This document shows positions 30,042-39,910 of a stretch of 64,000 nucleotides of DNA, in pieces (within the stretch, counting starts at the first letter, position 1; every line of letters begins with the position of its first letter). This DNA comes from Paenibacillus_G filicis. Lineage in GTDB: Bacteria; Bacillota; Bacilli; Paenibacillales; NBRC-103111. Location of the stretch: assembly GCF_038070315.1 (NCBI RefSeq), contig NZ_JBBPCC010000007.1, forward strand, positions 223,764 to 287,763. Direction: 5' to 3'. The position numbers were made by a program, and so were the translations under genes. The notes beneath the pieces were generated by a model. That model made no database searches, was not told the origin of the DNA, and worked only from the letters and a program-made list of their open reading frames with translations.

Positions 30042-31013
30042 ATGAAAAACGAACTGGTCATCCGGGAGCAAGCAGGACTTGCGATCCCCCGGCGCAAGCT
30101 GCTCACGACCTTCCGTCAGCAGAAATATTTGTTTCTGATGATGCTGCCCGCCCTGATCTGGGCGCTGATCTTCGCCTATACGCCGATGGTCGGGCTGTAT
30201 ATGTCCTTCGTCAATTACCAGCCTACCTTGGGCGGGTTCTGGCAAACCTTATTTCGCAGCGAGTTTGTCGGCTTGAAGTGGTTCCAATATTTCTTTGGCA
30301 ACGGCGACTTTCTGATCGTCATGCGCAATACGCTGGCCTCGACGCTCATCACGCTGTTGTTCTCCTTCCCGATGCCGATTCTGATCGCCATCGCGATCAA
30401 CGAGATCAAGAGTGTCCGCTTTAAGAAGACCGTGCAGACGGTTTCCTACCTGCCGTACTTTATCTCCTGGGTCATTGCGGCCAACATTATCGTAACGCTG
30501 CTGTCCTCCGACGGCGCGGTCAACGGCTTGCTGAAGTTTTTCGGCATTACCAATGAGAGCGTTCTCTTTCTGCAGCATGCGCCGTACTTCTGGTGGATCG
30601 TCGCGCTGGGCAATACGTGGAAGGACATGGGCTATAACTCGATCATGTATCTGGCGGCCATCTCCTCGATCAATCCGGAGCTGTACGAGGCGGCCAAGGT
30701 GGACGGCGCATCCCGGCTCAAGCAGATTCGCTACATCACCTTGCCCCACCTGAAGCCGACGATTGTCATCCTGTTGATCCTGGCGCTCGGCGGCGTGCTG
30801 AACGCGGGCTTCGATCAGCACTTCCTGCTCGGCAATGACCTGACGCGCGACTATTCGGATGTGCTGTCTACTTATTCCTTCCGTTATGGGATTCAGAACG
30901 GGATGCTTTCCTATGCGTCGGCGGTCGGCATGTTCAGCTCCGTCGTGGCCTTCATCATCGTCTTGATCGTCAACTACACGGCCAAGAAGCTCAACGGCCA
31001 GTCCTTATTCTAA
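30042..31013 (+). CDS. Carbohydrate ABC transporter permease, LplB/UgpA type
   Basis: 323 residues with six membrane segments. The EAA loop that docks the ATPase is visible as YEAAKVDGASRLKQIRYITLP near residue 215. PALIWALIFAYTPMVGLYMSFVNY near residue 40 is typical of the LplB group. It lies 21 bases before a second permease and forms the membrane channel for the sugar bound by the lipoprotein at 24.8 kb. Its promoter region is shared with the divergent response regulator. Confidence 0.94.
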   Translation: MKNELVIREQAGLAIPRRKLLTTFRQQKYLFLMMLPALIWALIFAYTPMVGLYMSFVNYQPTLGGFWQTLFRSEFVGLKWFQYFFGNGDFLIVMRNTLASTLITLLFSFPMPILIAIAINEIKSVRFKKTVQTVSYLPYFISWVIAANIIVTLLSSDGAVNGLLKFFGITNESVLFLQHAPYFWWIVALGNTWKDMGYNSIMYLAAISSINPELYEAAKVDGASRLKQIRYITLPHLKPTIVILLILALGGVLNAGFDQHFLLGNDLTRDYSDVLSTYSFRYGIQNGMLSYASAVGMFSSVVAFIIVLIVNYTAKKLNGQSLF

Positions 31014-31034
31014 TCGACTTAGGAGGTCCTTCGT

Positions 31035-31928
31035 ATGCTTGCGCGCAAATCCATCCCGGAGCAGCTTTTCGACGCTTCACTGTATGTGTTTTTATCCCTG
31101 GTCTTTGTGGCGACCTTTTATCCGTTCTGGAATATTTTTGTCATCTCGCTCAACGATGCGACCGATACGCTCAAGGGCGGCCTATATTTTTGGCCCAGAA
31201 TGCCCACGCTCGAAAGCTATATGACCATCTTCCGCAATCCGGAAATCTGGAGCGCCATCCGGGTGACCGTACTGAGGACAATAGCAGGAACGGCGGTGTC
31301 CGTCTTTTTCATCTCCATGCTGGCCTATGCGCTCAGCAAGCGCTCGCTGCTCGGGTGGAAATACTTTTCGTTCTTTTTCGTCTTCACCATGTATTTCGCC
31401 GGGGGCTTGATTCCGACCTATATGGTCATCAAGTCCGTCGGGCTGATCGATTCCTTCTGGGTGTACATTTTCCCTGGAGCAATCAACGTGTTCCTAATGA
31501 TTCTCGTCCGCACCTTCATGGAGCAAATTCCCGTGGAAATCGAGGAATCCGCCAAGATCGACGGCGCTCACGACCTGCAGATCTTCTTCCGCATCATGCT
31601 TCCGCTCTGCGTGCCTGCGCTGGCCACCATCGGCCTGTTCCTCGCCATCGGCCACTGGAACTCCTGGTACGACTCGTATGTGTACACCTACAAGCCCGAG
31701 CTGAAGACGCTGCAGGCCGTGCTGGTGAAAATTCTAAACCAGTTCCAGACCGCGTCCATGATGTCAGACGCCCAGCAGCTCTCGCAGAGCTCCAAGCGTC
31801 TTCCGGTTTCCAGTGAAAGCATTCGGATGGCCGTGAATATGGTCGCCACGCTGCCGATTATTCTGGTCTACCCGTTCGTGCAGAAATATTTCGTAAAAGG
31901 GATCATGATGGGCGCAATCAAGAGCTAG
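31035..31928 (+). CDS. Carbohydrate ABC transporter permease, LplC/YtcP type
   Basis: 297 residues, six membrane segments. The start of the family, FDASLYVFLSLVFVATFYPF and SLNDATDTLKGGLYFWP, is clear. The EAA loop reads IEESAKIDGAHDLQIFFRIMLPL near residue 175, and the end YPFVQKYFVKGIMMGAIKS is diagnostic of YtcP. AGGAGGTCC precedes the ATG. It pairs with the upstream permease in one carbohydrate importer. No gene follows in the operon. Confidence 0.94.
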   Translation: MLARKSIPEQLFDASLYVFLSLVFVATFYPFWNIFVISLNDATDTLKGGLYFWPRMPTLESYMTIFRNPEIWSAIRVTVLRTIAGTAVSVFFISMLAYALSKRSLLGWKYFSFFFVFTMYFAGGLIPTYMVIKSVGLIDSFWVYIFPGAINVFLMILVRTFMEQIPVEIEESAKIDGAHDLQIFFRIMLPLCVPALATIGLFLAIGHWNSWYDSYVYTYKPELKTLQAVLVKILNQFQTASMMSDAQQLSQSSKRLPVSSESIRMAVNMVATLPIILVYPFVQKYFVKGIMMGAIKS

Positions 31929-32475
31929 CGCCAAGCTGGCCTAGGTAGCCGGCCTCCCCATCATGGACCAGTATGATTCTCAGCACCTGCACGCGCGTCC
32001 CCAGGCTCCGCTCATCGCGGAGCCTTGTGCTGCGTACAGAGACTTGCACCCCGCGCAGGCTCCTGCAGGTTCCTGCAGGCTCCGATGGGTTCAGTTGGTT
32101 TGCCAGCCAGCATGGCGACCACGAACCGGTAGGCGAACGGACACTATTCTGTGAAGAACCGATCTGGCGATACGACTTACCATTCACAGAATATTCCAGC
32201 TCCCCCGAATCCAGTCTTTAAAACAGATACAGCCCCGTTCCCTGGATGATCCCAACCGTCACCCAGGACGCCCCCTCCATCCTCTGTGTGGTTCGCTCCG
32301 GTCCACCTCTCTTTGACGGGAAACTTCATGAACAACAGGTCGACCGTTCCGCTCAGACCGCCTCGCCGCTTGATTGGTGCATAGGATTCGGTTTCGATAA
32401 GTCTCGACCAGACTATGAAACCATTCCTTTCCGATAGGTTATTTTGATGCAGGGCGCACGAAGGCCCCTAGAAAA
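31929..32475. other. Gene-free, possibly decayed intergenic stretch
   Basis: About 550 bases with no credible intact gene. On the minus strand, translations such as LEYSVNGKSYRQIGSSQNS followed by PTGSWSPCWLANQLN (about 32100-32195) read like a decayed C-terminal beta-sandwich of a glycoside hydrolase, with other fragments in another frame upstream (about 32230-32330). This is a weak visual resemblance. Several CTGCAGG repeats occur at about 32060-32085. Confidence 0.3.
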
Positions 32476-32512
32476 AAAGACAACTGCATCAGGTTGCCCT
32501 GCAGTTGTCTTT
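32470..32512 (-). terminator. Terminator of the GH95 gene
   Basis: Perfect 13-bp stem AAAGACAACTGCA (32476-32488) with TGCAGTTGTCTTT (32500-32512), and a run of A residues at 32472-32478 that becomes the U tract on the minus strand. Confidence 0.88.
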
Positions 32513-32531
32513 CCTTGGTTGAGATAGCGGC

Positions 32532-34880
32532 TTACTGAACCGCCGCCAAAGGCTGAAGCTCGGCGTCCAGCACATGGACGTCGCCGGGCGCTAGCTCCAG
32601 CAGGCGGTTCTGGGAACCGTTGTACACCCGGACCGCTACGGCGGAACGCGCCTCGATCACGGCGCTGACCAGTCGGCCGTTCGCCCAGGTGAGGCTCACT
32701 TCCAGGTTCCCCTTAGCCCGCAGGCCCTGCACCGAGCCGTCCGGCCAGCTGGCGGGCAGCGCTGGAAGCAGATGAAGCTCGCCCTCATGGCTTTGCACCA
32801 GCAGCTCCGCGATGGCCGCCGTTCCGCCAAAATTGCCGTCGATGACGAAAATATTCGCCTCCGCCCCGGCGATGCCGGATTTGGAGAAGGTCAGCAGATT
32901 ATCGAGGCATAGCTCGCCGATCAGGTGGCTGATATGGTGCTCGGCCCGATCGCCTTTATGCAGCCTGGCGAAGAACAAGGCAAATAACGCCGCTGTAAAC
33001 TCTACGTCCTCCAGATCGATTCTCTCCATCCGGTTACGCAGGGTCACCTCGGCTGCTGCGCTCAGCTCCGGCGTATGATGCGGTGTAATCTGGCTGCCCG
33101 GGTACAGGGCGAACAGATGGGACAGATGGCGATGCTCCGGCTGTGCCTCCCCGAAATCCTCCAGCCATTCCTGCAGCTGACCACGCTTGCCGATCATCAG
33201 CGGAGGCAGTTGTGACAAAGCCGCTTCCCACTTGAGCTGTAGGCTTGCATCCACCTCCAGCTTCCGGGCCGCCTTCTGGCAGAAGGTCAGCAGATCCCGG
33301 ACCAGTACCTGGTCCATCGTAGATCCCATGGAGAGCTGCTGCGCCTCGTCCTTCTCAGACCCCGGCTGGCCTGCGTAGAAGCTGTTCTCCGGCGAGTTGG
33401 AAGGCCCGGTCACCAGCCAGCCGTACTCCGGATGAATAACCATATAATCCAGGAAGAAGGCAGCGGCCTCCTTCAGCACCGGGTATGCCACTTCGGCCAG
33501 GAATGTATCATCCTGTCCGTAATCGTAATGCTCCATCAGATGCGTCGCGATCCACAGCCCACCCGTCACATTCAGCCCCCAGGACGTTTCCCAACCCGGC
33601 GAGGCGAAGCCCCAAGCGTTGGAGAACACATGGGTCACCCAGCCGTCCGCGTCGTAATAATGGCGCGCCGCAGACCGTCCTGCCTCAGCGAGACTGCGTA
33701 CATAACGCATTAAGGGTTCGTGGCTTTCAGCCAGATTCACAATTTCCGCCGGGAAATAATTCATCTGCGTATTAACGTCCAGATGATAGTCGCAGCTCCA
33801 CGCCATCCGGTTCGCTTCGCCGTCATTCCAGACGCCCTGCAGATGCAGAGGCAGGATCGAGTCCGAGCGGGAGCCGGCCAGCGTGAGGTAACGGCCGTAT
33901 TGGAAGAAGAGCACATACAGCTGCGGATCATCTTGCAGTTGTCCCTTGAACCGGCGGATGCGCTCATCGGTGGGAAGCTCTGCATGAGCCGAACGGCCGA
34001 GGTTGAGCTTCACCCGTTCGAATAGCGGCCGGTAATCGGCCAGATGACGCTCCCGGAGCCGGTCGTATCCAAGCTCCAGCGCCTGCTCCAGCTGCCGGAA
34101 GCACTTCTCCTTCCAAGCTTCATCCGTCTGGCGGTAATCCGTGTTCACTGCCGTGTAAACCCACGCCTCCTGCGCCTGTTCCACGCGGACCGTTCCTCCG
34201 TCAGCCGCCGTCACCGAGCCGCCTCGGACGGCAACGTGGATAAGCCCCCGGCAGGATACGCCGCAGGCTCCGTCGCTATGCATGTCCTCCACAGCGCGCC
34301 CCGTGAAGACGATCGTCCCCGGCTCCCGAGTCTCGCTGCTGAACTCGGCGGTACGGCCTTCCACCCGCAGAGTAAAGGAAATTCCTTGCGGGTCGTCGGT
34401 CCACAACCGGGATACGATCAGATCATCGGCATGAGTAGCGAACGTCTCCCTTCGCAGCTCATGGCCATCCTTTGTGCCTGTAGACAGGGCTACGGCCTCA
34501 TGCAAATCCAGCTCCCGGCGGAACGAGGAATCGGCGCTCTGCCCGCGCTCCGTCTGCTCCCAGTCGAGGATCACGTCGCACAGGCTCAGGTTGGTACCGA
34601 AGTTAAGCTTCGGCGGCTGCAGGTGCTCCTTGGCCAGCTGATCGCCGGCGCGGAAGTCTCCTTCAAAAAAATGCCGGCGCATCTGCGCCAGATCGCCCTT
34701 GGTATTGGACCTGCCCTGAACCGGCTCGGCCTGCCCCGACCAATAGGTGACTTCCGTCAGGCTCCATACCTCCCGGTCCGGCGAGGAGAGGACCATCGTC
34801 CCCATCCTGCCGTTGCCGAGCGGAAGCCCCTGGGCCCAGCCGGAGGCAGGACCCGAGTACCACAGCTTCAACTCTTGCAT
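32532..34880 (-). CDS. Glycoside hydrolase family 95 enzyme (alpha-L-fucosidase-like)
   Basis: 782 residues without a signal peptide, so probably cytoplasmic. The opening LWYSGPASGWAQGLPLGNGRMGTMV, the RREL and NFGTNLSLCDV blocks, and VNTQMNYFPAEIVNLAESHEPL near residue 370 are hallmarks of GH95, whose members hydrolyse alpha-1,2-L-fucosides or L-galactosides with inversion. NFGGTAAIAELLVQSHEGELHLLPALP near residue 690 is the usual C-terminal block. It is next to two alpha-galactosidase-like genes and a sugar transporter, suggesting use of fucosylated or galactosylated plant oligosaccharides. Specificity cannot be read. Confidence 0.92.
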   Translation of the reverse strand: MQELKLWYSGPASGWAQGLPLGNGRMGTMVLSSPDREVWSLTEVTYWSGQAEPVQGRSNTKGDLAQMRRHFFEGDFRAGDQLAKEHLQPPKLNFGTNLSLCDVILDWEQTERGQSADSSFRRELDLHEAVALSTGTKDGHELRRETFATHADDLIVSRLWTDDPQGISFTLRVEGRTAEFSSETREPGTIVFTGRAVEDMHSDGACGVSCRGLIHVAVRGGSVTAADGGTVRVEQAQEAWVYTAVNTDYRQTDEAWKEKCFRQLEQALELGYDRLRERHLADYRPLFERVKLNLGRSAHAELPTDERIRRFKGQLQDDPQLYVLFFQYGRYLTLAGSRSDSILPLHLQGVWNDGEANRMAWSCDYHLDVNTQMNYFPAEIVNLAESHEPLMRYVRSLAEAGRSAARHYYDADGWVTHVFSNAWGFASPGWETSWGLNVTGGLWIATHLMEHYDYGQDDTFLAEVAYPVLKEAAAFFLDYMVIHPEYGWLVTGPSNSPENSFYAGQPGSEKDEAQQLSMGSTMDQVLVRDLLTFCQKAARKLEVDASLQLKWEAALSQLPPLMIGKRGQLQEWLEDFGEAQPEHRHLSHLFALYPGSQITPHHTPELSAAAEVTLRNRMERIDLEDVEFTAALFALFFARLHKGDRAEHHISHLIGELCLDNLLTFSKSGIAGAEANIFVIDGNFGGTAAIAELLVQSHEGELHLLPALPASWPDGSVQGLRAKGNLEVSLTWANGRLVSAVIEARSAVAVRVYNGSQNRLLELAPGDVHVLDAELQPLAAVQ

Positions 34881-34919
34881 CTTGCACCCTCCGTTTCGTA
34901 GCTGAGCCTGCCCTTCTTG

Positions 34920-37535
34920 TCAGCGCCCGATCTTGAACAGCTTGGACTCGGCTCCCTTGAGCGATACCTTCAGCGAGCCGTCCGCCTTCTGCGTCTGACC
35001 GGTCCACAGATCCTTCACTTGGAGAGTCTTGCCACCTCCACGTGTAATCCCGGCGCGGCTCAGGTCAATATCACGGTCCACCGCATCCTGGGTGAAGTTA
35101 AACACCGCCAGGTAATACGTGCCCCGGTCTTCCAGCACGAAGAGGTCCGCGGATTTCGTGCCTGTATTTCCTTCGACAGGCTGAAAGGCTTTTCCTTTCA
35201 GCGCAACCGCATTCACTTCTGGATTTGTCAAAAGCTGTTCCATATACACCCGGGCGGTAGCGTTGCTGACATCGTCCGAGCTGAGATACACGGTACCCGA
35301 GATCGCTGCTGCATTGACACGGGACTTAGCACCCTCATACGATCCGCCCTTGAGCAGGGTCATATAGTCAGGATCGGTGTACGGATAGATTGTGCCGTTC
35401 TGCCACCAGCCGTAGGTCAGATTGTTCAGCTGATACTCCGTGCTGCCGAGACTGCCGTCCACATCGCAGGAGATCCGGCGGCTGTGCGCATACTGGCTCG
35501 GGAACAGCGGCGCGATGGACGCGCTGATGAACATCTTGCCGTCGATCGCTTTGTTGAGATAGGCCATACCTTGATTGTAAGCCTGGATGCCGGTCTGCGC
35601 CTTCGTGTCGTAATGCTTGCCTTCCAACGAGCCGTGGCTCAGGAAATCGACCTTGATATACTCGAAGCCGTGCTTCTTGAAGCGGTTCATGTAGTAATCG
35701 ATCCGCTGCTTGGACGCCGGATGCGTAGGGTCTACGGCATACGCGCCGTCCAGCTTGGGCAGCACTTGGCCCCCCGCATCGCGCAGCACGATGTCGCTAT
35801 ACTTGTACTTGCCGTCCGTTCCTTCGACCGGCTGCTCCAGATTATCTCCCCAGTATACGAACGGAGAATAGTAGATGCCCGCCTTCTGGCCGTTGCGGCG
35901 AATCAGCTTCACCAGGTCGGACAACTGCTGGTCTGTCATATTATCCCAGTAGGAGTCGAGGTTGATGTAAAAATTCCCTTTATTAGCAAAGGATTCGTGC
36001 TGCAAATGTTCCTTGAAGTAGTTCGACACCTCCACGGCCTTGTCATAGCTCAGATGCTCGGCGTACGCTCCCCAGCTGTTCCAGCCGACCGGCACGCCCT
36101 TCGGAATATTTTTGCCAAAGGCCAGAGGCGGTGCAATCGCGGCATTAACCTGGCCATAGCTCTCAAGCCCAGTACGGTAATCGTCGTAGAACCCGATGAA
36201 AATTTTCGGAGAGGTGACGGTCCGGCCCGAGACGGCGGCATGCGGCAGGCTGTCGTGGGTGGAAGCCTGGGAAGTGAAGCCGCCGAAGACACGCAGCTCG
36301 TTCAGCTTGTTATCCGTGCCACTCCAGGCGATCCCGGTCTTCCACGTATCATGCGTCACCGAGCCAAGCACAAGCCCCTTGCGGCTGGTGTTGTCGTAGA
36401 TGGCGGTCAGCTCCGAGCTGACATAGCTGCCAGTGTTCAGCCTCGTGTTGATCGTCTTCGCCTGGTAACGCGACCAGCTGTCGTTATCGAACGGTGTGAC
36501 CAGCACCCGGTTGTCGCCATAGGTGCCGATATTGACGCCGCCCCGTGCATGGACAACCACCGGAGCGATATAGCTGGTTGTCAGCCCGCCGGCTTGCGAA
36601 GCAGACGCTTCAGTCAGCAGATATGGGGCGTTGTTATACAGGTAGAAGCTCTGCTTCAAGGTCGGCAGTCCGGCTTTCTCGTTGCTCACAGTAATCCGGA
36701 TGCCTTTGCCCGTCTCGTCCTTGAAGGTGTCCACATCCTTGCGGCTGAACACATGCCGGTCGTACTCTGTGCTGGCGACCAGCCGGTCCAGTTGGATGGC
36801 GCTGTACACGCCCTGCACAACCGTTTTGTTGTTCCAATTGTACTGGGACAGGCCGGTCGACGTATTGTACAGCAGCTCGTAGGAAGGACTCGCAACCTTG
36901 AGGCCCGACGTGTACTCCGTCAGCGTGATCGGGCCGTATTGGGAAACTTGAACCTGCTTGCCCAGGTCACCGATGCTGCCATCGCCAGCTGGAACACCAT
37001 CGCCCTCCGAATCCAGCCTCAGCTCGATCTTGTCGATGTCAGGCGAGTAGCCGCCCCCGTCGTCGAAGCGAATCGTGTTGCTGCCCTGCTTCAGATCGAT
37101 CTGAATGTCGTAGGTGCCGAGCGTGTTCCAGTCCGCCGTCTTGGGGAAATTGAAGTTCTCCGCCTCTGCCCCATTTACGGCAATAGACGCCGCCCTTGGA
37201 TCGCCCGAGATATAATGCACGGTCATCGTGTAGACACCGGCCTTAGAGGTCTGCACCTCATTAAATTGGAGCGAGGAGCCTCCGTACAGATTTCCTGCTT
37301 TTTTACCGCCCGAGCAAGGCTGACAATCCGCTGCACCCGCATGACCGGTGAAGGTGTTCGCAGCAGCCTCGGCTTCATAAACATAAGAAGCCGAGCTTGC
37401 AGCAGACACTGCTTGCAGGGATGAAGATTCAGAAGCCTCCGCCCACGAAGCGCCGGGCAAGGATAACGCCAGCCCTGTCGTCAGCAAAGCGATCAGCAAT
37501 TTGGGAATAAACCGGATTTTTTGACGCATAAACAT
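34920..37535 (-). CDS. Secreted alpha-galactosidase-like glycoside hydrolase with CBM
   Basis: 871 residues. A signal peptide (KIRFIPKLLIALLTTGLALSLPGASWA, cut near residue 32) directs export. Residues about 50-175 form a carbohydrate-binding module of the CBM6/35 kind (YVYEAEAAANTFTG; VNGAEAENFNFP; IRFDDGGGYSPDIDKIEL). A beta domain and then a GH27/36-type barrel follow, with GWNSWGAYAEHLSYDKA near residue 485, the likely nucleophile Asp630 in YIKVDFLSHG and the likely acid/base Asp691 in SRRISCDVDG. Family GH36 or a close relative is my best call. It probably trims polymer or oligosaccharide outside the cell. Its cytosolic paralogue is the next gene. Confidence 0.88.
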   Translation of the reverse strand: MFMRQKIRFIPKLLIALLTTGLALSLPGASWAEASESSSLQAVSAASSASYVYEAEAAANTFTGHAGAADCQPCSGGKKAGNLYGGSSLQFNEVQTSKAGVYTMTVHYISGDPRAASIAVNGAEAENFNFPKTADWNTLGTYDIQIDLKQGSNTIRFDDGGGYSPDIDKIELRLDSEGDGVPAGDGSIGDLGKQVQVSQYGPITLTEYTSGLKVASPSYELLYNTSTGLSQYNWNNKTVVQGVYSAIQLDRLVASTEYDRHVFSRKDVDTFKDETGKGIRITVSNEKAGLPTLKQSFYLYNNAPYLLTEASASQAGGLTTSYIAPVVVHARGGVNIGTYGDNRVLVTPFDNDSWSRYQAKTINTRLNTGSYVSSELTAIYDNTSRKGLVLGSVTHDTWKTGIAWSGTDNKLNELRVFGGFTSQASTHDSLPHAAVSGRTVTSPKIFIGFYDDYRTGLESYGQVNAAIAPPLAFGKNIPKGVPVGWNSWGAYAEHLSYDKAVEVSNYFKEHLQHESFANKGNFYINLDSYWDNMTDQQLSDLVKLIRRNGQKAGIYYSPFVYWGDNLEQPVEGTDGKYKYSDIVLRDAGGQVLPKLDGAYAVDPTHPASKQRIDYYMNRFKKHGFEYIKVDFLSHGSLEGKHYDTKAQTGIQAYNQGMAYLNKAIDGKMFISASIAPLFPSQYAHSRRISCDVDGSLGSTEYQLNNLTYGWWQNGTIYPYTDPDYMTLLKGGSYEGAKSRVNAAAISGTVYLSSDDVSNATARVYMEQLLTNPEVNAVALKGKAFQPVEGNTGTKSADLFVLEDRGTYYLAVFNFTQDAVDRDIDLSRAGITRGGGKTLQVKDLWTGQTQKADGSLKVSLKGAESKLFKIGR

Positions 37536-37551
37536 CCTCCTTTTTTTTAAC

Positions 37552-39624
37552 CTAGCCGTTGATCAGACTCAGCTTCAGCAGCTTGGATTCGGCCGGTTCC
37601 AGGTCCACGATGACCTTCCCGGCAGCTTCGCTCACCGTACCTTCCCACAGATCGAATACGTGATAGCGGTGCTCTGGATGAAGACCGATCCTCTCCAGCG
37701 CTACCGGCTTCTGCACAGCCACAGCCGGGTCGAAGTTGAAGACTGCGAGATAGACCGCGTCTTCCTGCGGATGCTGCAGGAGGAAAGTATCCGCTGCCTG
37801 CTGGCCCCGGTCGCCTTCCACGGGAACAAACGTCTTCCCTAGGCGAGCGAGACTCATGACCTGCTGATTCTGCAGCCAGGTCCTGGCGCGCCAAGCCGCC
37901 TCCTCCTGTCTGAAGTCATCGCCGAGCAGCAGCACGGTACCGGCAATCACGGATGCCGTCAGGCGGCTTCGTCCTTCGTGACGGGTCGTCTTGTCCTGAT
38001 TGAAGCTCTTGTACAGGACAGCGTGATCCGGGTCGTTGAACCGGTATAGCGTGTCGTTCATCCACCAGCCATGAGTGAGGGAGTTCAGCAAATATTCCGT
38101 ATCCGAGATCGTACCGAACACATCGCAGGAGATCCGGCGGCTGTGTGCGAACGCATAGGGAAACAGCGGTGCGATGGACAGGTTGATAAAAAACGGCCTG
38201 CCGATCACTTCAGGGGACAGCTTCCCTGCCAGATAAGACAGACCATAATGATACGCACCGATGCCGGTCGTGATATCAGGATCATAATGCCTGCCTTCCA
38301 GCGCTCCATGCGCCATAAAATCCAGCTTGATATAGGCAAAGCCCTCCGACACGAACTTGTCGGTATACCAATCGATCCGGGCGAGTGCACCGGGATGAGT
38401 CGGGTCGATCGCTAGGCCTCCGGCAATATCCGGCAGTATTTCCCCCTCAGCATCCCTCAGCAAAATATCTGCGTACGTGTAATCTCCATTCGTGCCTTCT
38501 ACGGGATCACTGAACTGGGCCGGACTTCCCCAGAAGGCAAAGGGCGTCCAGTAGGTCCCCGGCTTATGCCCGTTCGCCCGTACTCGGTTCAACGCATCCT
38601 CCATCTCCGCGGGCGTCAGACGATCCCAGAAAGCGTCGAAGTTGATATACAGCGTATGCTCGTTATGAAAGCCCAGCGGCTGCACCTCCACCTTCAGGAA
38701 GTCGCTGACTCCGGTGTACAGCTCATAATCCAGCGTGCTCATCGCCGCAGACCAGCTGTTCCAGCCTAGCGGAACGCCGCCCTCCCAGCTCAGCGGAGCA
38801 GCCTGCACGGTATTGGCCCGGCCATACGCCTCCAGCCCGCTTCTGTAATCCTCATAGAAGCCGACGAAGACGAGCGGGGATGCCACCCGTGTCCCCTGCA
38901 CATAGCCGTGCGGCTGCGAGTCGCGCGTCATCTCGCCAGCCGCTCCTGCATACAGCTCCAGTTCATCCGCTGTTCCAGACTGCCCGCTCCTAATCCGGAT
39001 GCCGGTTTTCCACACGTTATGATTGAGTGAACCCAGGATGATTCCATGTCGGCTCTCCGGCTGAAACAAAGCCGTGACCTCATAGCTTTCCGTATCCATG
39101 GGCGATGTGTACGTCACGTAGCGTACCCATTTGTCATTATCGTACGGCACGCGAAGCATATGGAGCTGGTCGTCCTTCAGCAGATCCGGCTCGGGAAAAA
39201 ACGATTCGGTATGAAGCACGGTCAGCCGGTTTAACCTGATCCCCGTCTCGCTTGCGACTACGATCTTCGTCAAGAAAAACGTCGATCCTTCATACAGCCA
39301 GAAGTGCTGCTCCAGCACCGGATAGTCGGGAAAAGCGGCCGATTCATGCACAATCGTCAGATGAATGCCCTTGCCGTAGCCGTCCTGTACGGCTTGAGGC
39401 TCTCCCTTCTTCACATGTTGATCGAAGTGGCCGGTATGATAGTTCCGTCCGTTCCACCGGCATGCGCTGCGTATTTGCTTCCATGACAGAAGCGGTCCTG
39501 CTGCAACCGAATACTCTCCATTGCTCAAGTTGATTTCAAGTGAGGCCAGACCATTCGACAAGCGGATCGAGTAAGCGCTTTCTTCAAAGTGGACAGCGCT
39601 TGCAACTTCGCGGTTCGTTATCAT
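37552..39624 (-). CDS. Cytosolic alpha-galactosidase-like glycoside hydrolase
   Basis: 690 residues from the ATG at 39624, preferred because AGGAGG lies upstream; an in-frame ATG at 39654 precedes that site. It has neither signal peptide nor binding module. It parallels the secreted paralogue along its length: GWNSWSAAMSTLDYELYTG, the nucleophile motif YIKLDFMAHGALEG, and SRRISCDVFGTISDTEYLLN with the presumed acid/base Asp. Only 17 bases separate it from the secreted gene, so they form an operon. It probably degrades imported oligosaccharide. GH36-like assignment is by motif, and linkage specificity is unknown. Confidence 0.88.
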   Translation of the reverse strand: MITNREVASAVHFEESAYSIRLSNGLASLEINLSNGEYSVAAGPLLSWKQIRSACRWNGRNYHTGHFDQHVKKGEPQAVQDGYGKGIHLTIVHESAAFPDYPVLEQHFWLYEGSTFFLTKIVVASETGIRLNRLTVLHTESFFPEPDLLKDDQLHMLRVPYDNDKWVRYVTYTSPMDTESYEVTALFQPESRHGIILGSLNHNVWKTGIRIRSGQSGTADELELYAGAAGEMTRDSQPHGYVQGTRVASPLVFVGFYEDYRSGLEAYGRANTVQAAPLSWEGGVPLGWNSWSAAMSTLDYELYTGVSDFLKVEVQPLGFHNEHTLYINFDAFWDRLTPAEMEDALNRVRANGHKPGTYWTPFAFWGSPAQFSDPVEGTNGDYTYADILLRDAEGEILPDIAGGLAIDPTHPGALARIDWYTDKFVSEGFAYIKLDFMAHGALEGRHYDPDITTGIGAYHYGLSYLAGKLSPEVIGRPFFINLSIAPLFPYAFAHSRRISCDVFGTISDTEYLLNSLTHGWWMNDTLYRFNDPDHAVLYKSFNQDKTTRHEGRSRLTASVIAGTVLLLGDDFRQEEAAWRARTWLQNQQVMSLARLGKTFVPVEGDRGQQAADTFLLQHPQEDAVYLAVFNFDPAVAVQKPVALERIGLHPEHRYHVFDLWEGTVSEAAGKVIVDLEPAESKLLKLSLING

Positions 39625-39839
39625 TCGCCCTCGTTTCCTCCTTATTCTCGCCATTCCTTGCCGCTAACTGAAAGGCTGCTACGGGCTCCATCCCGTGCGC
39701 CCCCAGTAGTCTGACTACATTATAGAAGAGAAAACGAAGCACGATCTATGACGCGATGTTCCGATTCATAGCGCGAATTAACGCTTCTTCCAGGAAGCTC
39801 TTGTTAGAATGCGGCATAAAAGAGGGAAGATTGCAAAAT

Positions 39840-39862
39840 GAGACCGCCAGTTAGACGGTCTC
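39840..39862 (-). terminator. Terminator of the phospholipase-D-like gene
   Basis: GAGACCG (39840-39846) pairs with CGGTCTC (39856-39862); on the minus strand ATTTTG follows. Confidence 0.7.
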
Positions 39863-39910
39863 TTCTCTTGAAAGCTATCGATGCCCTCTTCTGAAGGCGC
39901 CATGGAACGC

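Noticed and set aside
34917..37424. 835-codon plus-strand frame
   Set aside because: Antisense shadow of the secreted glycosidase; its long openness reflects GC-rich third positions.
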